From positions 1 to 5,966 of the forward strand of contig JAEZEJ010000150.1 of the NCBI GenBank assembly GCA_023417775.1: a stretch of 5,966 bases of DNA. The letters run 5' to 3'. This DNA comes from Actinomycetes bacterium (GTDB lineage: Bacteria > Actinomycetota > Actinomycetes > Propionibacteriales > Nocardioidaceae). Shown in pieces: positions 1 through 4,660 of this stretch. A program made the position numbers and the translations under genes. The notes beneath the pieces are model-generated. The model searched no databases. It worked only from the letters and a program-made list of their open reading frames with translations, and was not told the DNA's origin. The stretch's first letter is position 1; each line of letters starts with the position of its first letter.

Positions 1-23
1 CACACGTCAGGACCCCGCCGGGG

Positions 24-47
24 GGCCCGCCACCATCGCGGCGGGCC
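24..47 (-). terminator. GC-rich hairpin after symporter gene, probable terminator
   Basis: An 8-bp perfect inverted repeat, GGCCCGCC and GGCGGGCC, flanks an 8-nt loop. It lies 26 nt past the symporter stop codon when read on the minus strand. A second small hairpin (CCCC-GCC-GGGG, 13-23) abuts it. There is no T-run after the stem, so it is not a classical intrinsic terminator, but U-less GC hairpins behind operons are common in actinobacteria. The role as terminator is inferred from position only; GC-rich DNA forms such stems by chance fairly often. Confidence 0.45.
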
Positions 48-72
48 ACGCTGCCATGTGGTCGCAGCCGAC

Positions 73-1506
73 TCACAGGTGGACGGGTGCGCTGTCCTCC
101 TCGGACTCCGACTCGTGCGCAGCCGGCTTGGTCGCGAGGCTCACGACGACCATCGCCGCGATCGAGAGCGGCAGACCGACCAGCACCTCGGAGGAGGCCG
201 GCATGTCGAAGCCCACGAAGGCGATGGCGAAGGAGACCGACCCGGCCAGCAGACCGGCGACGGCCCCCGCGCTAGTGGCCTTCGACCACCAGATGCCCAG
301 CACCATCGGCGCGAAACACGAGGCGGCGAGCAGGCCGACCGCCGCGGTGTAGAGCACCACCAGGAACTCGGGAGGGTTCATCGCCAGCACGATCGCGATG
401 AGGCCGATGACCCACGTGGTCACCCCGGCCACGCGGACGATCGACTTCTCGCTGGCATACGGCTTGAGCAAGGTGGCATAGATGTCGTGTGCCACCGCCG
501 AGTTGCAGGCCATCAGCAGACCGGCGGTCGTCGACATGATGGCGGCGAGGACCGCGGCGGCGACGACACCCTGCATGAGCGGATTGAGCACCGTCTCCGA
601 GAGCGCGAAGAAGACCGCGTCCGGATCGGACAGGTCGATATCGCCCATCAGCACGGCGGCACCCGGCGTCAGCACGAAGGTGATCATCAGCATCATGGCA
701 CCGAAGATCAACATCGCGACATTGAGCGAGATCCGCGCCGACCGGACGTTCTTGGACGAGTACACCCGCATGATGACGTGTGGCGTCACGGAGATGGCGG
801 CAGCCCAGGTCACCAGGGCACCGACATAGGAGGCCATCGGCAGTGCGGCGAAGGCTCCGAGATCCGGGAACCGGTCCATCGCCTCGTTGTAGCTCGCACC
901 ATAGCCGTCCATCGCCGTCAGCACGGCGACGGCGAATCCGGCCACAGCCGCGACCATGAGGATGCCCTGGAAGATGTCATTCCAGGTCACCGACAGGAAG
1001 CCGCCGATCGCCACATAGAGGACGAAGGCGATGCCGGCGCCCCACAGACCCCAGCGGTAGTCCACACCGAGCACATAGGTGGCCACGATGCGGGCACCCT
1101 TGAGCTGCGCCACGATGTACGCCGAGCTGGCCAGGACGATGATGATCGGCACGGTCCAGGCGATGATCGTGCTGTTGTACCGCCAACGGAAGTAGTCCGG
1201 CACGGTGTAGCGGCCCAGTTGGCGCAATGGGCGCGCCACGAGGATCGAGGCCACCACGAAGCCGACCGGCGCACCGGCGAGCAGGGCCGACCCATAGGGC
1301 CAGCCGAGCGCCAGGCCGGTGCCCACCGTCGCGAGGACGGAGCCGCCGCTGGCGAGCGAGGCCAGGAAGGCCCAGGAGTTGGTGAAGGTGCCGAGGCTGC
1401 GCCCGGCGACGAAGAACTCGTCGGTGGATCCTTTCACCCGCCGGTGAGCCATCACCCCGATGACGACCAGGACCAGGAAGTACAGGAGGACGATGCCGAT
1501 GGCCAT
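73..1506 (-). CDS. Sodium:solute symporter (SSS) family transporter
   Basis: Integral membrane secondary transporter of 477 residues, expected to couple solute uptake to the sodium gradient. The protein is hydrophobic throughout and opens directly with a membrane helix (residues 2-20). The family's GRSLG segment lies at 35-39, the first inner bundle helix runs over about 44-70, and an AAIMSTTAGLLMACNS stretch at 321-336 ends in AVAHDIY. The Ser/Thr cluster 325-327 sits where the family's Na2 sodium site is found. The HDIY ending and TTAGLL core resemble acetate/monocarboxylate permeases (ActP type) more than the proline or pantothenate branches, but the substrate cannot be assigned. The tail is acidic and cytoplasm-like (ESESEEDS, 465-472). 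ATG 1506 is chosen because GGAGG lies 10 nt upstream; GTG 1512, two codons earlier, is possible. The start region overlaps the stop of the small upstream gene, indicating translational coupling. Confidence 0.9.
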   Translation of the reverse strand: MAIGIVLLYFLVLVVIGVMAHRRVKGSTDEFFVAGRSLGTFTNSWAFLASLASGGSVLATVGTGLALGWPYGSALLAGAPVGFVVASILVARPLRQLGRYTVPDYFRWRYNSTIIAWTVPIIIVLASSAYIVAQLKGARIVATYVLGVDYRWGLWGAGIAFVLYVAIGGFLSVTWNDIFQGILMVAAVAGFAVAVLTAMDGYGASYNEAMDRFPDLGAFAALPMASYVGALVTWAAAISVTPHVIMRVYSSKNVRSARISLNVAMLIFGAMMLMITFVLTPGAAVLMGDIDLSDPDAVFFALSETVLNPLMQGVVAAAVLAAIMSTTAGLLMACNSAVAHDIYATLLKPYASEKSIVRVAGVTTWVIGLIAIVLAMNPPEFLVVLYTAAVGLLAASCFAPMVLGIWWSKATSAGAVAGLLAGSVSFAIAFVGFDMPASSEVLVGLPLSIAAMVVVSLATKPAAHESESEEDSAPVHL

Positions 1507-1508
1507 GG

Positions 1509-1709
1509 TCACTCGCCCTCCTTGTCGGCCAGCGCCACGATGAGGCCGAGCAGCGGGGCGACGATCATCAGCCCGAACATCATCCACGCGAAGACGCTCA
1601 CGCGTGCGAGCGTCGTCTCATGTGTCCACGGCAGGTAGGCGGCCACGGCATACACCACGATCCCCAGCAACAGTCCCGCTTCCCAGCGGGACATGGTTGG
1701 TCTCTTCAT
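1509..1709 (-). CDS. Small two-helix membrane protein, putative symporter partner
   Basis: A 66-residue protein with two predicted membrane helices (about residues 10-27 and 38-61), joined by a short loop with PWTHETT and ending in a charged tail (DKEGE). It does not match a domain I can name with certainty. Small two-helix proteins encoded directly before SSS transporters are well known (DUF485 before ActP, DUF997 before PanF, DUF3311 before other SSS genes), and position and topology fit that pattern, so it may assist assembly or function of the transporter. The start ATG 1709 has an AAGGA motif 6 nt upstream. The open frame extends back to 1895, but the extra residues are hydrophilic, lie across the intergenic repeat and overlap the divergent gene, so they were not used. 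ATG 1694 is an alternative start without a better ribosome site. Confidence 0.8.
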   Translation of the reverse strand: MKRPTMSRWEAGLLLGIVVYAVAAYLPWTHETTLARVSVFAWMMFGLMIVAPLLGLIVALADKEGE

Positions 1710-1734
1710 CGAGCTTCCTTCTCCTCGGCTCATC

Positions 1735-1759
1735 GTTGACGTTGACGTTGACGTCAACG
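1735..1759. promoter_or_regulatory. GTTGAC tandem and inverted repeat, probable operator
   Basis: Three head-to-tail GTTGAC hexamers (1735-1740, 1741-1746, 1747-1752) are followed by the inverted copy GTCAAC (1753-1758). This gives a perfect 14-bp palindrome, CGTTGACGTCAACG (1746-1759), and also an inverted repeat TTGACGT-TG-ACGTCAA (1742-1757) with 7-bp arms. It lies 26 nt before the ATG of the small membrane protein and 66 nt before the divergent acetyltransferase start, where a repressor or activator site would be expected. The regulator is unknown. No second full copy was seen in the window, including upstream of the TetR gene, so the local TetR is not specially implicated. Confidence 0.6.
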
Positions 1760-1762
1760 GCC

Positions 1763-1792
1763 ACCCTAGGACGAGATCTGCGTCACGCACAA
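1763..1792 (-). promoter_or_regulatory. Possible sigma-70-type promoter for symporter operon
   Basis: On the minus strand TTGTGC (1792-1787) and TAGGGT (1768-1763) are separated by 18 nt and resemble -35 and -10 elements of a housekeeping promoter. Transcription would start near 1756, inside the GTTGAC repeat, so a protein bound there would block initiation. The match is partial and based on inspection alone. Confidence 0.3.
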
Positions 1793-1824
1793 CCCCGGGC
1801 TCGAGGGTCTGCGATGCTGGGCCG

Positions 1825-2391
1825 GTGAGAGTCGTGCCGGCCACCCGCTTCGAGGATGTGGCGACCATGGTCGGGCCCCGGCGGCCCGACGCCACTGTGT
1901 GCTGGTGCCTGAGCTATCGCGTGCCCAGCCGGGTCAATCGGTCGCTCACCGGCCCGGCTCGCGGGGATCACGTCCGCGAGCTGATGGCAGGCGGACCACC
2001 CGGAGTCCTGGCCTACGACGGGGACGACGTGGTCGGGTGGGCCGCCGTCCACCCACGCTCCGACACGAGTTTCGCCACGAACCGCAAGATCCCCCATGTC
2101 GACGACCTCGAGGTCTGGTCGCTCTGGTGCATCCGGGTGCGGCCGGGCCATCGCGGCCAGGGCATCAGTCATGCCCTGGTGGCCGGCGCGGTCGACTACG
2201 CCCGCGCGGAGGGCGCCCCCGCGGTCGAGGGCTATCCGGTCGACAACCGGGGCGAGAAGGTCGATCTGACCATGGCCTATGCGGGCACGCGCGCTGTCTT
2301 CGAGCAGGCCGGCTTCACCCACACGGCCGACACCACGTCGGTGCTGAACGGCTTCCCGCGGGTGCTGATGCGGCTGGATCTGCGCTCGTGA
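1825..2391 (+). CDS. GNAT family N-acetyltransferase
   Basis: A 188-residue predicted cytoplasmic acetyltransferase using acetyl-CoA; the acceptor is unknown. The central GNAT core is visible: strand LAYDGDDVVGWAAV at 62-75, the WSLWCIRVRPGHRGQGIS block at 98-115 containing the acetyl-CoA pyrophosphate loop (R110-G-Q-G-I-S115), and AGTRAVFEQAGF near 152-163, typical of the C-terminal helix and strand. The N-terminus carries VCWCLSYR (25-32), a Cys-Trp-Cys signature shared by a group of actinobacterial GNAT proteins with unassigned substrates. GTG 1825 is chosen because the family begins with a short strand of the form RVVPA just before the first helix. No strong ribosome site precedes it, so leaderless or weak initiation is possible. 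It is divergent from the symporter pair and convergent with the PIN toxin gene, whose frame overruns it entirely on the other strand. Confidence 0.88.
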   Translation: MRVVPATRFEDVATMVGPRRPDATVCWCLSYRVPSRVNRSLTGPARGDHVRELMAGGPPGVLAYDGDDVVGWAAVHPRSDTSFATNRKIPHVDDLEVWSLWCIRVRPGHRGQGISHALVAGAVDYARAEGAPAVEGYPVDNRGEKVDLTMAYAGTRAVFEQAGFTHTADTTSVLNGFPRVLMRLDLRS

Positions 2392-2394
2392 GAC

Positions 2395-2778
2395 TCGGCG
2401 GGTGGCATCGAGGATCCACGGACGCCCGAGCGCCGGCAGCCGACGATCGGCCGTGAGGAAGGCCAGCTGCTCGGTTGCCGTCTGCGCCACCAGCGCACGG
2501 TCGAAGGGATCGCGGCCTGCGAGCTCGGGGAACTCCCCCATCGCCTCGGCATGCCCGCCGACCCAGGACAGCTGCCGAAGTCCGATGTCGTCGAGGATCG
2601 AGCAGAGGCCCTCGGGCATACGCAGCTTCCCTCGCATCGCCTTGATCTGCAGCTCCATGACGCTGATCGCCGAGTAATGGGCCGGGTGCCGGGTCGCGAT
2701 GATCTCATTCGCACTCGGGCCCAGCCCGCTGTCGCCCTCCGTCAGCCGGACGACGAGCTGCGTGTCAAGCAGGATCAT
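2395..2778 (-). CDS. VapC-like PIN-domain toxin lacking its expected stop
   Basis: Toxin component of a type II toxin-antitoxin module; PIN proteins of this kind are Mg2+-dependent ribonucleases. Acidic residues expected at the active site are present: D5 (MILLDTQ), E42 (SVMELQIK), D90/D93 (RDPFDRAL) and D111 (LTADRRL). Spacing and length (about 127 residues to ILDATRR) fit the family. The start ATG 2778 overlaps the end of the antitoxin frame by 14 nt, the usual toxin-antitoxin arrangement. The odd part is the end: at 2397-2395, where a stop would be expected, the codon is CGA, one transition from TGA. The frame stays open to 1783, adding about 200 residues antisense to the acetyltransferase that resemble no domain. 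The end given here is the inferred ancestral one. Either a stop was lost, leaving a toxin with a long tail, or the gene is already non-functional. Confidence 0.7.
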
Positions 2779-3026
2779 CGAGCCCGAGATCCTCGTCGAA
2801 CATCGCGCGGACCTCGGCATCGGCCTCCTCGGTGAAGGCTTCTTTCCAGTGGTCACCGAACAGACCCGGCCGCGAGCCGAACAGCGGCGCACGCGGGCGC
2901 ACCGATACGCCACTCCATGATCGGCGTGCCGGCGCGGGCGACGATGACCGTCTCCCCGGCCTCGACGGCACGCGCGAGCCGCGACATCTGCGTCGTGGCC
3001 TCGTGGATGTCGACCGTGATGCTCGT
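2765..3026 (-). pseudogene. Phd/YefM-type antitoxin remnant, frameshifted and start-less
   Basis: Antitoxin partner of the adjacent PIN toxin; members bind DNA through the N-terminal part and neutralise the toxin with the C-terminal part. Both halves are readable but in different frames. From 3026 the frame gives TSITVDIHEATTQMSRLA and then RAVEAGETVIVARAGTPIMEW, a textbook Phd N-terminus; that frame hits a stop at 2855-2853. The C-terminal half, RAPLFGSRPGLFGDHWKEAF through FDEDLGLDDPA, lies in another frame ending at TGA 2767-2765. The slip falls at about 2885-2912 and equals one extra base (or two missing). There is also no start: the codon where Met is expected is ACG (3026-3024), and TAA lies four codons upstream. 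The first in-frame ATG (2987) would remove 13 conserved residues. A sequencing error could explain the frameshift but not easily the missing start as well. Confidence 0.75.
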
Positions 3027-3027
3027 C

Positions 3028-3059
3028 GGATCGGGTTAGTCCGTGGACTAACCCGATCC
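3028..3059 (-). terminator. Perfect 15-bp inverted repeat over FGE stop codon
   Basis: Arms GGATCGGGTTAGTCC (3028-3042) and GGACTAACCCGATCC (3045-3059) pair perfectly around a 2-nt centre; as RNA it would form about 14 bp with a tetraloop. The stop TAG of the formylglycine-generating enzyme gene (3050-3048) is part of the stem, and so are its last three codons. No T-run follows on the minus strand. It most likely ends transcription of the ligase-TetR-FGE operon, and as a symmetric stem it could also stop transcription from the other side. It directly abuts the point where the antitoxin has lost its start codon, so a rearrangement scar is another possibility. Confidence 0.6.
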
Positions 3060-3986
3060 ACCGTCGTTCGCGCAGCGGAACCCGACATTGGCCGAGGCCG
3101 AGTCCGGGGTGTTCGCCGACCGAGCGGCGACGCGATAGCGATGGCAGTACGAGTCGTGGCACAGGTAGGACCCGCCCCGCATGACACGACGGTCCCCCGT
3201 CTCCGGCCCCTGCGGGCTCTGCACGGGCGACTGGGCGTAGTACCCGGCGGAGAACCAGTCGGCGCACCACTCCCAGACATTGCCGCTCAGCTGCCAGAGT
3301 CCATAGCCGTTCGGCACATAGGACTTCACCGGCGCCGTCGTCAGGAAGCCATCGTCCAGGGAGTTCTCCACCGGGAACCGCCCCTGCCAGATATTGCAGC
3401 GCCACCGGCCGCGGGGCGTGAGCTCGTCACCCCACCCGAACCGCGCCTGGGGGAGGCCCCCGCGGGCGGCGTACTCCCATTCGGCCTCGGTGGGCAGACG
3501 CTTGCCGGCCCAGGCGCAGTAGGCCTGCGCGTCATTCCAGGTCACGTGCACGACCGGATGGTTCTGCCGGCCCCCGATGTCCGATCCCGGACCTTCGGGA
3601 GCACGCCAGGACGCGGCCCGGACGGCCAGCCACCAGGGCGCCTCCTCGACGCGCTGCACCACATCGGCCGGATCCCCGGCGAAGGCCAGGTGGAAGACCG
3701 CCGAGACCCCCAGCTCCTCGGCCTCGGTGCGATATCCCGTGGCCTTGACGAAGGTCGCGAACTGCGCATTCGTGACGGCGGTGGCGTCCAGGTGGAAGCC
3801 CGGCAGCTCGACCTCGTGGACCGGGGTCTCACCGTCGGCGCGATAGCCCTCGCCGAAGGCATCGCCCATGAGAAAGCGGCCCGCCGGGAGGGAGACCTGC
3901 CCGCGGGTCGAACGATGCCGGGCAGGGTCGGCCATCGGCGCGGCCCGCCCGGATCCGCCGGCGCTGGGGGCGCAGCAGGCGCTCAC
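3048..3986 (-). CDS. Formylglycine-generating enzyme (sulfatase-activating)
   Basis: A 312-residue copper-dependent oxidase that converts the cysteine of a CxPxR motif in type I sulfatases to formylglycine, without which they are inactive. It carries the FGE-sulfatase fold: VSLPAGRFLMGD at 31-42, HPVVHVTWNDAQAYCAWAGK and RLPTEAEWEYAARGG at 143-177, CNIWQGRFP at 197-205, SGNVWEWCADW at 234-244, and the C-terminal block RGGSYLCHDSYCHRYRVAARS (270-290) followed by NTPDSASANVGFRC (292-305). C276 and C281 are the copper-binding catalytic pair of genuine FGEs, which separates this from EgtB/PvdO-like relatives. No signal peptide is seen, so it should act on sulfatases in the cytoplasm before export. 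The start GTG 3986 overlaps the TetR stop (GTGA), implying coupled translation; ATG 3935 (residue 18) is an alternative that would drop a Cys-Cys pair at 4-5. No sulfatase lies in the window. Confidence 0.93.
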   Translation of the reverse strand: MSACCAPSAGGSGRAAPMADPARHRSTRGQVSLPAGRFLMGDAFGEGYRADGETPVHEVELPGFHLDATAVTNAQFATFVKATGYRTEAEELGVSAVFHLAFAGDPADVVQRVEEAPWWLAVRAASWRAPEGPGSDIGGRQNHPVVHVTWNDAQAYCAWAGKRLPTEAEWEYAARGGLPQARFGWGDELTPRGRWRCNIWQGRFPVENSLDDGFLTTAPVKSYVPNGYGLWQLSGNVWEWCADWFSAGYYAQSPVQSPQGPETGDRRVMRGGSYLCHDSYCHRYRVAARSANTPDSASANVGFRCANDGGSG

Positions 3987-4657
3987 CGCGGCGCCCCGTC
4001 ATCGTCGAGCCCCAGTGTGCGCACCCAGATCCGCACGCATGTCTCCACCATGTCCTCATCGTCGCGCCGCAGCCCGAGCACATAGCAGGAGTAGGCCAGC
4101 CTCCCGATCATGGCCGAGAACGCTCCCGCGGTGAGCCAGGGGTCGAGCTCCCGATCGGCCAGACCGTCCTCCTGCAGGCGGGTGATCCACCGCGCGTTGA
4201 CCTGGACGAAGGCGTTGTCCCGGACGAGACGCCATTGGGCGAACTCCGGGTCGATCGCACTGGCCTGCTCCATCAGGCGCATCAGATCCGCATTCTCCCG
4301 GTATCCGCGCAGGAAGGCCCGATGCGAGGCCCGGATCCGGTCCGCGAGCGTGGCGTGCTCCTCCGAGGCCGCCTCCATCACCGGATGCAGCATGCCCTCG
4401 TTGACATTCTCCAGCACCGCGAGCAGGACCTCCTCCTTGCTCGCGAAGTAGGTGTAGAAGGAGCCGACGGCGATACCGGCCTCGTTCGCGATGTCGACCA
4501 GGCGCGAGTCGAGGAAGCCGTCGCGCGCGAAGACCTTGCGGGCCCCCTTCACCAGGGCCTCCCGGGTGCGGCGCCCGCGAGGCGTCGTCGGGAACTCACG
4601 ATCCTGGGGGGCCGCGAAACGGCCGGAGGTCGGGAGCGGGGTCCGGTCCGCGGTCAC
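3983..4657 (-). CDS. TetR/AcrR family transcriptional regulator
   Basis: A 224-residue ligand-responsive DNA-binding protein, probably dimeric. After a polar N-terminal extension of about 26 residues, the TetR DNA-binding domain covers about 27-76: TREALVKGARKVFARDGF (helix 1), then VDIANEAGIAVGSFYTYFASKEEVL with the recognition helix near 62-71. The remainder is an all-helical ligand domain, with the hydrophobic AGAFSAMIGRLAYSCYVLGL segment near the C-terminus. Start GTG 4657 is well supported: AGGAGG lies 6 nt upstream, inside the last codons and stop of the acyl-CoA ligase gene, from which it is 3 nt away. The gene also overlaps the FGE start. TetR regulators in operon with acyl-CoA ligases commonly respond to acyl-CoAs or fatty acids, and autoregulation of this operon is likely; its operator would lie upstream, outside the window. 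Confidence 0.9.
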   Translation of the reverse strand: MTADRTPLPTSGRFAAPQDREFPTTPRGRRTREALVKGARKVFARDGFLDSRLVDIANEAGIAVGSFYTYFASKEEVLLAVLENVNEGMLHPVMEAASEEHATLADRIRASHRAFLRGYRENADLMRLMEQASAIDPEFAQWRLVRDNAFVQVNARWITRLQEDGLADRELDPWLTAGAFSAMIGRLAYSCYVLGLRRDDEDMVETCVRIWVRTLGLDDDGAPR

Positions 4658-4660
4658 CGC

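Noticed and set aside
58..1638. A 526-codon open frame on the plus strand opposite the symporter
   Set aside because: Its translation is rich in His, Arg, Asp and Gly with no recognisable domain, as expected for the antisense of a GC-rich membrane-protein gene. The opposite strand has clear SSS family features.
1742..1753. GTTGAC repeats as tandem -35 boxes for the divergent acetyltransferase
   Set aside because: TTGACG is a good -35 match, but no convincing -10 element is found 16-19 nt downstream of any copy on the plus strand, so only the operator interpretation is kept.
1870..1890. 8-bp inverted repeat GTCGGGCC / GGCCCGAC inside the start of the acetyltransferase gene
   Set aside because: The bases are explained by well-formed GNAT codons (VGPRRPD), and stems of this length are common in such GC-rich DNA. 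A role as an attenuator cannot be supported.
1710..1895. N-terminal extension of the small membrane protein to 1895
   Set aside because: The extension is polar, overlaps the divergent gene's start and reads through the GTTGAC repeat, while ATG 1709 has a good ribosome-binding site.
3048..3986. FGE gene as EgtB or PvdO-like paralogue
   Set aside because: The YLCHDSYC catalytic cysteine pair and the NTPDS-GFRC ending are those of true formylglycine-generating enzymes.
2832..4085. A 417-codon plus-strand open frame opposite FGE and the toxin-antitoxin remnant
   Set aside because: It crosses several genuine genes on the other strand, has low-complexity composition and no motif; FGE on the minus strand is unambiguous.
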